Of a stretch of 64,000 nucleotides of DNA, positions 1 to 10,298 are shown piece by piece. Origin of the DNA: Mauremys mutica (lineage: Eukaryota > Chordata > Testudines > Geoemydidae); NCBI RefSeq assembly GCF_020497125.1, contig NC_059076.1, positions 14,561,951-14,625,950 of the forward strand. Direction: 5' to 3'. The notes under the pieces were generated by a model. The model did not search any database. It was not told the origin of the DNA and saw only the letters and a list, made by a program, of their open reading frames with translations. A program made the translations under genes and the position numbers. Every line of letters starts with the position of its first letter. Positions within the stretch are counted from its first letter, which is position 1.

Positions 1-117
1 AAAGCAGCGCTAATCCCCAGACTGATTTTTACCCCAGTTTCCTAAATGGCCCCCTCAAGGATTAAGCTCACAACCCTGGGTTTAGCAGGCCAATGCTCAA
101 ACCACTGAGCTAGCCCT
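1..117 (-). mobile_element. tRNA-derived SINE (Cry I / tortoise Pol III type), partial
   Basis: Read on the - strand this begins with a tRNA-like A-box (GCTAGCTCAGTGGTTTGAGC) and continues through a B-box-like GGTTGTGAG segment to a 'ggggattag' body. It is cut by the window edge. The same sequence recurs at 3594-3757 (-) and 45667-45845 (+). The family is known from cryptodiran turtles and has a 3' tail shared with CR1; that assignment is from memory. Confidence 0.8.
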
Positions 118-190
118 CCCCTCAGTCCAATCAATCTAAAATACAAGTTTATATTAATAGCAGCTTGGGGCTGTTGAAGCTGCATTAGTT

Positions 191-412
191 TCATAGAATC
201 ATAGAATATCAGGGTTGGAAGGGACCTCAGGAGGTCATCTAGTCCAACCCCCTGCTCAAAGCAAGACCAATCCCAACTAAATCATCCCAGCCAGGGCTTT
301 GTCAAGCCTGATCTTAAAAACCTCTAAGGAAGGAGATTCCACCACCTCCCTAGGTAACCCATTCCAGTTCTTCACCACTCTCTGAGTGAAAAAGTTTTTC
401 CTAATATCCAAC
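191..412 (-). mobile_element. CR1 LINE 3' end, antisense
   Basis: Starts with the CR1 terminal octamer repeat (catagaatcatagaat) and continues through the conserved ggttggaagggacctcagga tail into the 3' end of the CR1 reverse-transcriptase ORF read on the - strand. It is 5'-truncated, as most CR1 copies are. The near-identical copy at 30141-30395 supports the call. Confidence 0.9.
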
Positions 413-2359
413 CTATATATAGATATACATATAAAATTTCCTTACCTAGCTAGTACAATGTCCTCTTTGCATATGGGAGTCAGTCTGTACATATGGTGAT
501 TATTATAGAAGTTTTAGTTGGCCAAGCAAAACCCAACACATAACGCAATGTCATTTCTCCATCTGTCCTTCTTAGGGTTGCCAATTTTGGCTGGACATAT
601 TCCTGGAATTTTCATCACATGATATAATCTTTAATCAAAGATTAACCTTTAATTCCTGGAGACTCCAGGGCAATCCTGCTGGGGGTGGCAACTCTAGTCT
701 GTCTGGATGTAACACGATAATGGAACGATGGGGTAGACGTGAGACTCACTGGCCTGCTCCTCCCCTCATGGCTGGGCATGGCAGGCTCTCCCCCTGCTGC
801 CACCTGCTCCGGCCTTGCAGGGGTCAGCTTGGCCTGCTGACTCAGCCCTACAGCCCAGGCACATTCAGATCCCACAAATAGTTCAGTCATCTTGTGTTAG
901 GTCTTCAGCTCCTAACTCTGGCCCCGGTGGTCCTTGCAAGCCTTGCCTCAGGGATTCCAGTCGTCCTTACCTCTTATATCAAGAGGGGTTCACCCCACTT
1001 TGCTCAATGGCCAGTAAGGGAACCCAGGCCCTCTCTCTACTCTGGGTTCCAGTCAGGGACACTGTAGTAATCAGCCAAGTGTGGCTCCCTCACACCCCTT
1101 GCTGCTTCCCCAGACTTCTTCCTACTTTCTCCAGCCCCCTTTCTGGCCCCACAGGGCAAGTCTACACTGCAACTGACAACCTGTGGCGCTGGCCCGAGCT
1201 GACTTGGGCTTGGGCTCAGGCTATGGGGCTGTCTAATTGCTGTGTAGGCATTCGGGCTCGGCCTGGAGCCTGGGCTCTAAGGCCCTGCGAGAGGGGAGGG
1301 TCCCATACTCTGCTGAAGTGGAGCACCCACAGGGACACACGTCTTGAAGAGCCTCAGTTACTGAACAGGGTGAGTAACCTTCTCTTTTGCTTAGCCTGTT
1401 GGAGTGAGGTGATTCCCTAAGCAAAAAGGCTGTCTTAAGCTCTATGCATATGAACCTTTGAGGTAAAGAAAATGCAGAGTTTACAAAACAAGTAAGAACA
1501 GTTAAGTTTATGCATTAGGCCTAATTCAGATAGGTCCGTTTATTCCACAGGGAGGAAAAAGGGTAAAGAGAAGATGCGGGGGACGCACAGAGCCCCTGGC
1601 ATGGTGTGTGTATGGAGGTAATGGGGGATACACAGAGTCCTTGGTACCATGTGTGAGAGGGAATGGGGGCCAGAGAGCCCCTGGCCTGGTGTGGGAGGAA
1701 AATGCGGGGCACACACAACCCCTGGTCTGATGTGCGGGGTGCAGGGAATCCCGGAAATAGAGGGGATAGGAGGGTGATACACAGGAAGCTTGTGGCAGGA
1801 ATGGATGTGTGTGCAATGCACTAAGCCTAAAGAGAATGAAGTTAGTGGGGAAATAATGAAGCGTCATGTAAAACCTGGGGATACTGCAGCATCCCCCACA
1901 GCCCTAGTTCCCATGCCTATGCCTGGGGATGGATTTTTTTCTCCCGGGTGATGCACTGGAGATGACCATTGGCTAAGAGGTGGCCCCTTTAAAGTAAACA
2001 GCTTCTACCAACCAGCAGCATAATCCAGTGGATAGGGAACCAGAAAGGGACTCGGGTCATCTGGGTTCTTCTCCTGGCTCTGCCATTGACAAGCTGGGGG
2101 ATCTTGATCAAGTCATTTCATGGCTCTGTGCCTCTGCTCTGCCATCTGCAGCCGCTGATATGAAACAGTGTGATTTAATTATTAACCACTCTACGTTATT
2201 AACCAATCAGGATGTGTTTACTATGTTATTAACCAATCATAGCTGATAAAATTATAATACTTGGTCAGTCATTGTGCTGTGAGAATAATATATATAAAAC
2301 AACTAAAATATACATAAAACTAAATATTTCCCCTGGCACACTGTTTAAACATGAATATC
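413..2359. other. Intergenic stretch without recognised gene
   Basis: Open frames here (for example the 201-codon frame at 815-1420) have no recognisable domain and no splice context, and I treat them as chance. The only structure seen is a degenerate tandem at about 1560-1745. Confidence 0.6.
1560..1745. repeat. Degenerate tandem repeat, about 45-55 bp units
   Basis: Three to four imperfect copies of a unit with the core 'cacagagcccctggcatggt' (around 1585, 1632, 1674 and 1717), separated by purine-rich GGGGGA spacers. Copies differ strongly, so this is an old minisatellite. No function is evident. Confidence 0.6.
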
Positions 2360-2370
2360 TAGCACTGTAA

Positions 2371-2831
2371 CGGTTTCAGAGTAGCAGCCGTAGTCTGTAT
2401 CCGCAAAAAGAACAGGCGTACTTGTGGCACCTTAGAGACTAACAAATTTATTTCAGCATGAGCTTTCGTGAGCTACAGCTCACTTCTTTGGATGCATAGA
2501 ATGGAACACACAGACAGGAGATATTTATACATACAGAGAACATGAAAAGGTGGAAGTATGCATACCAACAGGAAGAGTCTAATCAATTGAGATGAGCTAT
2601 CATCAGCAGGAGAAAAAAAACTTTTGAAGTGATAATTAAGATGACCCATAGAAGGTGTGAGGAGAACTTAACATAGGGAAATAGATTCAATTAGTGTAAT
2701 GACCCAACCATGTTCTCTGTATGTATAAATATCTCATGTCTGTGTGTTCCATTCTCTGCATCCGAAGAAGTGAGCTGTAGCTCACGAAAGCTCATGCTGA
2801 AATAATTTGTTAGTCTCTAAGGTGCCACAAG
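2371..2831. mobile_element. Non-autonomous Penelope-like element with inverted terminal repeats
   Basis: Flanked by an 11-bp target duplication TAGCACTGTAA at 2360-2370 and 2832-2842. The two ends are inverted copies of the same terminal repeat ('ttagagactaacaaattta' on the left, its complement on the right). Both carry the hairpin GTGAGCTGTAGCTCAC followed by GAAAGC, which is the hammerhead-like core found in Penelope-like termini. The AT-rich centre has no coding sequence. The family name is from memory; the duplication and the inverted termini are read directly. Confidence 0.82.
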
Positions 2832-2842
2832 TAGCACTGTAA

Positions 2843-3593
2843 AGTAAATGAAACTGTGAATTCACACTACTGTGGTTCTTTTGGATAATGTTGATCACCA
2901 GTTTGGCTCCTGAACCACTGAGGTCTGACTATTACTTCCTTAAACACTGTTTCTTGCCCCCTTGTATCTACTTCTGCATATTTTGCGTATAACCCATTAC
3001 AGCCCTCTGCTGGAAATCTCTGTAACGGAGCAGGATCGTACAGCTTAGTCTCAAAATGCAAAGTCATGTTTTTTCTCTCTCTTTGTGGTTCTAGATTTTG
3101 TGACTTGCACTTTCTTTATGTTTGTTTGTTTGTTTATTTTTAATAGCCAGGCACCAAGGGGTGGCCTAACCCTGGTAGTTGGGAAATACAATCCCAGCTT
3201 GAGGTTCCCCAACCTCATGGCAGACGTGTTCCTCAACAGGAAATAAAATCTCTGACTGAATTTCTTGACATCAAGGGAAAGGAAGGCCGATGTTGCGCTC
3301 ACTGATTGAATTGCTGAGGATGGAGGGCCAATGCAGGATACCGGTATTGGAGAATAATCAAATAGGGTTTGATTGTCATAACTCATGCAAGTAGGCACTC
3401 TAGAGGCAGGAGGCATGTTAGATCATATTCTGCACCTTTTGATTCAGCAGATCTGGCTGTAGGTGGGCTCACCATATTTCTACTATTTCAAATAAGTGTC
3501 ACATGTATCTGTGTTATTCTACATAGGTCTCTGCATTTTTGGCCTTTCAGGTACTTAATTCTGACTCTCTATCCAGAAAGAAGTTTCATGTAA
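2843..3593. other. Intergenic, nothing recognised
   Basis: Both strands were inspected. Short open frames only, no repeat termini and no domain recognised. Confidence 0.5.
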
Positions 3594-3757
3594 TATGAGG
3601 GTTAGAAGGGACCTCAGGAGGTCATCTAGTTCCACCCTCTGCTCAAAGCAGGGCTACTCCCCAGACAGATTTTTACCCCAGTTCCCTAAATGGCTCCCTC
3701 CAGGATTGATCTCACAACCCTGGGTTTAATACTCAAACCACTGAGCTATCCCTCCCT
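3594..3757 (-). mobile_element. tRNA-derived SINE with CR1-like tail
   Basis: On the - strand: GAGGGATAGCTCAGTGGTTT (A-box region), GGGTTGTGAG, the 'ggactggggtaaaaatctg' type body, then the 'ggaccttgagcagaggg' and 'gatgacctcctgaggtcc' tail shared with CR1 3' ends. It is nearly full length. Same family as the copies at 1-117 and 45667-45845. Confidence 0.85.
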
Positions 3758-6700
3758 CCTTTCCTACTCTTTCGTTACTGGGTAGAACATAAGAGTAGCA
3801 GAGCAACTGTGATTGGTGTTAATACCCCAATGTAAGAAAGCACTAAACCACTGTTTAACTTTTGACTTCAGTGGGACTTACTTAAAGTTAACTAGACAAA
3901 TGTTTTGCTGGATTGGGATATCTATGAGGAATAAATCTCTGAAACTGAATTGGCTGAGGTCTTTTTGGACACTATCCTGGTATGTATGGCAAAGGAATAA
4001 TAAATTTGTCTGACATTTCTCGTATCCTCTTGCAAGCTAAAAAGGCATCTAGAGCTGTGTCCTTTTTGTGGAATACGCATCAGTAAAATGAGCAGTAGTG
4101 CTGGAACAATTTTTGTAGTGAGGGGTGCTGAAAGCGGAAATCATGTATTTTTGGGCTATTACTACTTCAAACCAGGGGGTGTGGCAGCACGCCTAGTTCC
4201 AGCACCTATGAAAATGAAAGGCTTGTCATGTTACAGTTTTTCTGCTGAAGTGTTATCCAGATTAGCTGACTTGTTGCAGCCAGAGCGTGATATTTGTTTC
4301 AGTGCACCAAGAGGTCAACCACATCACAAAAGAATGTTGCAACCCTTGCAACAGAATGGAAATGTGTGTACCATAAAAATAAAATGAAAAACTTTTTCAC
4401 TTATATTAGTAAGCTGTGTCAGGCTTAGATTACTTATTGCCTGAAGAATAGCTGTTCTCTCTTATATCCCAGCCCATATGCAATACAATTATGTAGCCAC
4501 GCAAACAACCCCATAGTTGTAGATTTTCAAAAAACATGCTGCATAGTTTTGTTCCAGAATCTAAGCTTTTATTTTTAAAAAAGTCTCTAACTCATTTGGT
4601 TATGAAAATAACCCTCAAAGTGTGCCTGAATCCTCAGTCAATCACAAAATAGCTCTCAAGGAGGTGTGAACACTCCTGTTCACTTCAATGGGGTGTTAAC
4701 ACTGAGGCCTAATGATGACAATCTAAATGTCTTCTTTAAGTACATCAGTCCTATCATTTCAGCAGAAACGCCAAGCCAGTGGCCTTCCATTCTTGCTAGT
4801 ACTATCAAAGGTTGCTGGGGTGGGGAATTCCAGCTCTCCTGCCCATAAACGTGAAATTCCCGCTTCCTCCGCCCCAATTCCAATTCCTCTGCTCCCAATT
4901 CCAAAAGCCTAAGATGCCACCTGGATACCAATAAGCAAAACTGCAACCTCCACCTTCCTGGGTCCCAAAAGCTCCAGTTATCAAAACCTCCAGCTTTCTC
5001 CCAGCAACTTCTATGGTGTGGTTAATGCACTTTCAGTGCCAAAATATGCAGTACATTCAACATTTGGGGACAATATAAAAAGAATTGAATTTCATATGAA
5101 AATAAATGACACAGCGCATCATGGATTGGATTGGGCATGCAGTGAGAAGCGGAAGGTTTAGGATAACAGTGCTGCATGGATCAGGTCCTTCTGGCACAAT
5201 TTAAGTCTAATGTGCTTCTTAGGATATGGGTTTTTTTTTATAATATCTGGCATATATAAAATAACTACATATGCAATCCATCCCTCAACTGGACGGAGTC
5301 ACAACTGCTCAACTGTGTGTCATAGATCCTATACTGCTAACAGTTGCTGTCCTTTCTCTACAATGATAGAAGTCTGGACTTTTAGAGCAAAAAACCTGGA
5401 TTCTCTGTCTCTTCCCAAGAAGTTCTGAGTGACCAGAGCGGCTGCACAACGACAGCGACAAAGTTCCTAGGTGACTACAGATTTGTTGAAGTAATTTTAA
5501 GCAGGTTTATGCAGTGGACTAAAATCTTCCCCTTTTGCTAAAAGCCTTGGGTCACACTAGTTATGTTTGAGCACAGGTGTTTTATCCTGTATTTTATCTA
5601 ATGCACCACTTTTGGAGGATGGCAGTATTGTGGCAAAGCAACAATTTGGAGTGGAAGTTACGGTTTGCTTTTCAAACCCAGAATAATCCCTAATCTAATC
5701 TATGGAGATATCCATTTGCCCACCAGAGGGCAAATCAAGCCCTTGGTTTAAAGCTATTCACTTCGAAATAAATCAATCCTAGAGTACATTAAGCAAATAC
5801 CAGAGAAAGTTCTCACCTTCTTGGGGAAGAGGTGGAAAGGGATGAGATGATGTGACTGTGGTTATGCTACATGATTTTTTCTGTAATGTTCTCAAGTACA
5901 TTTGGATTTTTAAACTTAGAGCAGATCACAGAAAGCTGTTTCCTAATGGGGAGTTTTAAGAACAACCTGTTAATGAACTGTGCATTGTCAAGGGGCGTAA
6001 CAGGGCAGCTGCTTCCTGAGCGCCCCTCATGGCCAGGAGTGGCTCTCTGCCTCTCTTTCCTCTCTTCAGGGCCCCTTAAGAATTTCACACAGTCTTTCTC
6101 ATGGCTGCCTGGGACTAGTTTAATAAGAAAAACACTTCAAGCAATCCCAAAATAAAGTCCATCATCACATGATTATCTGACAAAGATTTTATAGAAAATT
6201 CACTTTTTTTTTTAAAACTTGTCAGGTAATCATGTAGCAGGCTTTACATTTCCCCATATACTACATAAGAACCCAGGTAATGACACCTGTGGCACATTCA
6301 AAATGGATATATATCTTATTCCAGCCACCGTGAAGTAGTCTCTCCTATATGTTTGTTGTTTGTATGCGTGTGATGTTGGTTTTCTATCCACAATACTCAC
6401 AATGTTGTGGTTGTCTTTAACAGAGATAACCGGGGATTGGACTGAAATCAAACCAGAAACGTGGATGGCATCAGAAAAGGAATTTGGTGGCTTTGATGCC
6501 CTTTTGAAAAAGAAGGAAATCATACCAAATCTCTATTGATTCCGGATGCAAATGAAATTGATTTTAGCAAAATATTTTTTATTGCTAAAAAAATCATAGC
6601 CAAGTTTACTTCCCTTGAAAAACAGGCAGAGCAATTCTGAGTATTGCATACAAAGTCACATAGACCACACACACAAGTGAAGCGTTGTCCTAGTGACCCT

Positions 6701-7711
6701 TCTTTGGCCAAGTCTCTGATGCAGGCCAGACAATCAGACACTCATCTTCAGTTTTCAGCTCCAGTTAGCCCATGAATAGGTGCACAGAACACCATGGATG
6801 CAACCTGCCAAATTATGAGCATGTTTTATCATTTTAACAAAGATATATTTTATAGAATGATTGTAACAACCACTAATACAAAAACTTTCAGAAGTAAAAG
6901 AGTGGGGAAGTATAAAAACCATCTTCACCCTGGCTGACGTGTTAAAGTGTGACAGCACACCACATGAAAATGACAGACACGTGTCATGATAAAAATAGAA
7001 TTACTCTTTTTTTTGGCGTGCAGTTTTATGGCTAGTGATAAAGATAACGTGTATAAAATCAAGAGTTCAGCGTTTAAAATACTGAGGACATTCTAAATAG
7101 TGCAATTATTTCACAATCATCAATGACATTGCTTCTTACTACTAACGGTATTGTATCAATAGACACAAACTCTTTTTTGCATTCTGGGACACTCCGACGT
7201 ATACTTTTGCTTCATTCTTTTTTCTGTGATTATCACAGCCCTCTTGCACGAATAAATGTGACACTGCCCAGCGTTTCAACGAGAGACTCGCAGATGACAT
7301 TGCTGTAAAGGCCAATTCAATCAGAGCCAAATCCTTGACCCTTTGAAATCAATGAGACTGTTTCCTGTTGACAGAACTGAGCCCAGGATTCAGCCCCAAA
7401 CGCCTCCACAGTAAAGCGCGCAGCACGATCATGCCATAAAACTCAGGTCTCCTGGTAGCACGACGGTATATTTACTCCGGCAGCTTCCTTTCTCAAACTA
7501 ACAGTCTGTATATAGGCAGCGTCAGTGCAGACAGAGAAAGAAAGAGTAAAACAAACGATGAACAGCCTGGCCCTTGGAGCTACCTCAGGGCTGAGAATTC
7601 CGCATGGGGTTATAGGCATTATCTCTGCTTTTCCTATTTGCGCGGCCTGCCGGATGAGCTGTAATGCAAACATTGCAACAAATCACGACATATACAATAC
7701 AGAGAGTGCAT
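3758..7711. other. Intergenic stretch without recognised gene
   Basis: No convincing exon. The 99-codon frame at 4088-4387 overlaps a phrase (gtgctgaaagc ... cctagttccagcaccta) that looks like part of a dispersed repeat and not a gene. At 6665-6735 lies one copy of a 70-bp sequence repeated at 9262-9332. Confidence 0.55.
6665..6735. repeat. Direct repeat, copy 1 (with 9262-9332)
   Basis: Shares 'cacacacaagtgaagcgttgtcctag..acc.ttctttggccaagtctctga.gcaggccagacaat' almost base for base with 9262-9332. It could be two fragments of one unnamed interspersed repeat or a local duplication; the flanks do not match clearly. Confidence 0.7.
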
Positions 7712-7794
7712 AGAATCACAGGGCTGGAAGGGACCTCGAGAGGTCATCTAGTCCAGTCCCCTGCATTCATGGCAAGACTAAGTATTATCTAGAC

Positions 7795-8105
7795 CAGGGG
7801 TCGGCAACCTTTCAGAAGTGCTGTGCCAAGTCTTCATTTATTCACTCTAATTTAAGGTTTCACGTGCCAGTCATACATTTTAACCTTTTTAGAAGGTCTC
7901 TTTCTAGAAGTCTATAATATATAACTAAACTATTGTTGTGTGTAAAATAAATAAGGTTTTAAAAATGTTTAAGAAGCTTCATTTAAAATTAAATTAAAAT
8001 GCAGAGCCCCCCGGACCGGTGGCCAGGACCTAGGCAGTATGAGTGCTACTGAAAATCAGCTCACGTGCCGCCTTCGACACACGTGCCATAGGTTGCCTAC
8101 CCCTG
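7795..8105. mobile_element. hAT-type MITE (CAGGGGTCGGCAACC family), copy 1
   Basis: Terminal inverted repeats CAGGGGTCGGCAACC and GGTTGCCTACCCCTG. Flanked by ATCTAGAC (7787-7794) and ATCTAGAG (8106-8113), an 8-bp target duplication with one mismatch, as expected of hAT transposition. Inserted in a CR1. A sibling copy is at 49201-49514. Confidence 0.88.
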
Positions 8106-8120
8106 ATCTAGAGTCTAGAC

Positions 8121-8455
8121 CAGGGGTCGGCAACCTGCGGCTCCCGGCTCGCGAGGGTAAGCACCCTGGCGGGCCGGCCCGGTTTGTTTATCCACCGCAT
8201 CAGCAACTTCGGCCGATCGCGGCTCCCACTGGCCGCGGTTCGCGGTCCCAGACCAATGCGGGAGGCAGAAAGCCACGGCCAGAACATCCCTCGGCTCGCG
8301 CCGCTTCCTGCCTCCCGCATTGGTCTGGGACCACGAACCGCGGCCAGTGGGAGCCGCGATCGGCCGAAGTTGCCGACGTGGTGGATAAACAAACCGGGCC
8401 GGCCCGCCAGGGTGCTTACCCTGGCGAGCCGGGAGCCACAGGCTGCCGACCCCTG
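8121..8455. mobile_element. hAT-type MITE forming a long palindrome
   Basis: Begins CAGGGGTCGGCAACC and ends CCGACCCCTG with a perfect 8-bp target duplication GTCTAGAC at 8113-8120 and 8456-8463. The element is almost entirely an inverted repeat: about 140-bp arms (for example 'gaccaatgcgggaggcag' against 'ctgcctcccgcattggtc') around a loop of about 50 bp. GC content is much higher than the flanking CR1. Open frames on both strands are artefacts of the palindrome. Confidence 0.9.
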
Positions 8456-9066
8456 GTCTAGACCATCCCTGCCAGGTATTTGTCTAACCTGCTCTTAAAA
8501 ACCTCCAATGATGGAGATTCCACAACCTCCCTAGACAATTTATTCCAGTGCTTAACCACCCTGACAGTTAGGAAGTTTTTCCTAAAGTCCAAACTAAACC
8601 TTCCTTGCTACAGTTTAAGCCCATTGCTTCTTGTTCTATCCTCAGAGGTTAAGAAGAACATTTTTTCTCCCTCCTCCTTGTAACAACCTTTTATGTACTT
8701 GAAAACTGTTATGTCCCTTCTCAGTCTTCTCTTCTCCAGACTAAACAAACCCAATTCTTTCAATCTTCCCTCATAGGTCATGTTTTCTAGACCTTTAATT
8801 ATTTTTGTTGCTCTTCTCTGGACTTTCTCCAGTTTGTCCACATCCTTCCTGGAATGTGGCACCCAGAACTGGACACAGTACTCCAGTTGAGGCCTAATCA
8901 GCACGGAGTAGAGCGGAAGAATTACTTCTCGTGTCTTGCTTACAACACTCCTGCTAATACATCCCAGAATGATGTTCACTTTTTTTTTTTTTTGGCAACA
9001 GTGTTACACTGCTGACTCATATCTAGCTTGGGGATCAATCTGACCCCCAGATCCCTTTCTGCAGTA

Positions 9067-9912
9067 CTTCAATACCGCCAAAATGCCATGGCTAGCAAAC
9101 AGATTCTGATTACGTGGAGGAAATATTGTCTTCCGGTTCTTACTGACTGCTTGGCAGAACTTGAGTACATTTTTGCTTGTGCGAATGAGAAGTTGTCAGA
9201 AACAATTCTAAATACAGCTTGCACAACCAGATATATTAATTAGCTCTCATGCCTGTTATTCACACCCACACACAAGTAAAGCCTTGTCCTAGGGACCTTT
9301 CTTTGGCCAAGTCTCTGAGGCAGGCCAGACAATATACAGCAGAGGAATGCGAGGCTCTCCCTTTGCGGTGCGTCAGCTCCTGTTAATTTAGGAGAGACCA
9401 GAGCCCAAGCCTTCAGCCTGGGTCTCTCCCATGGCACAGCAGAACACTAACCATGTACATTGCTAACATGCTGCATATCGCTGGGATATTTTTAAGATTT
9501 ATGGATGTGCCCTGTTTCTGCTGTATTCAAAGACTTCTGCTAATCCCCAGCTTTCTAGATTCCTGGCATTGTATTGCTCAAATGGGCCTTCAGATAATGA
9601 GCACTGAAGATCACAGAAGCGTTTACACTGAAAGGAATCTGGGGATTATTTCTCTTCAGAAGATCTGTGGCAACCTGCCCTTTGGCAGAATAGTTCCAGT
9701 AACAAGATCATTTTGACAGCTACCTGCGTAAAATCCTGTTAATGATCATCTTCACCCATTTGGCCTGGGGATCCAAACAGATTTGCTGGCTCGTCTTCAG
9801 TGTCGCACTGGAAGGGGTTGAACAATTTGTTTAAAATAATCTTAACACTTTGAGAGAGTCTAGAAAAAATAGCAGCCTCTAGGCTAACTTCTGCTCTCAC
9901 TCGTACTCTTCC
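9067..9912. other. Intergenic, nothing beyond a short direct repeat
   Basis: Contains the second copy of the 70-bp direct repeat at 9262-9332. No gene recognised. Confidence 0.5.
9262..9332. repeat. Direct repeat, copy 2 (with 6665-6735)
   Basis: Near-identical to 6665-6735 in the same orientation; differences are scattered single bases. Confidence 0.7.
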
Positions 9913-10298
9913 CAGGGCCGGTGCAAGGATGTTTCGTGCCCTACGCGAAACTTCCACCTTGCGCCCCCCTCCCTCCCCGGCGCCCCTGCCCTGAGTCCCC
10001 CACCCCGTGGCAGCTCCCCCCCCTCCGCCCTGAGGCTCCCCCCCCCACCTCAGCTCACCCCTGCTCTGCGCACGAGCACTCTGAGCACGCCCCTCCCAAA
10101 CATGACCCCCCCCCTTACTTGCTGCAGGCGGCCCTCCCCGTGCTCCCCTGCCCCAGCTCCCTCCGCCTAAATGCTGGCGGCGACTGGGGCGGCCGATGAT
10201 CTGGCCGCCACGGGTCACTGCCGAAGAAAATGGCGTCCCCCCAAATCTTAGCACCCTAGGCAACCACGTAGGTCGCGTAAATGGTTGCACCGGCCCTG
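9913..10298. mobile_element. hAT-type MITE (CAGGGCCGGTGCAA family)
   Basis: Ends CAGGGCCGGTGCAA and TTGCACCGGCCCTG are perfect inverted repeats. A perfect 8-bp target duplication ACTCTTCC lies at 9905-9912 and 10299-10306. The interior is C-rich and non-coding; the 198-codon frame through it on the - strand is spurious. Confidence 0.92.

Larger units (their letters stand above)
7712..9066 (-). mobile_element. CR1 LINE fragment with reverse-transcriptase C-terminus
   Basis: Antisense CR1 3' end starting at the catagaatcac tail and extending into ORF2. On the - strand, 8608-8979 encodes the RT C-terminal region (motifs RPQLEYC, KVQRRATK, LEKRRLR), typical of CR1. The element is 5'-truncated and contains two nested hAT insertions (7795-8105 and 8121-8455), which therefore postdate it. 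It is not expected to be functional. Confidence 0.9.

Noticed and set aside
815..1420. 201-codon open frame on the + strand
   Set aside because: No domain, no homologous motif and no splice context; composition looks random.
4088..4387. 99-codon frame
   Set aside because: Overlaps dispersed-repeat-like text ending in cctagttccagcaccta; no conserved protein motif.
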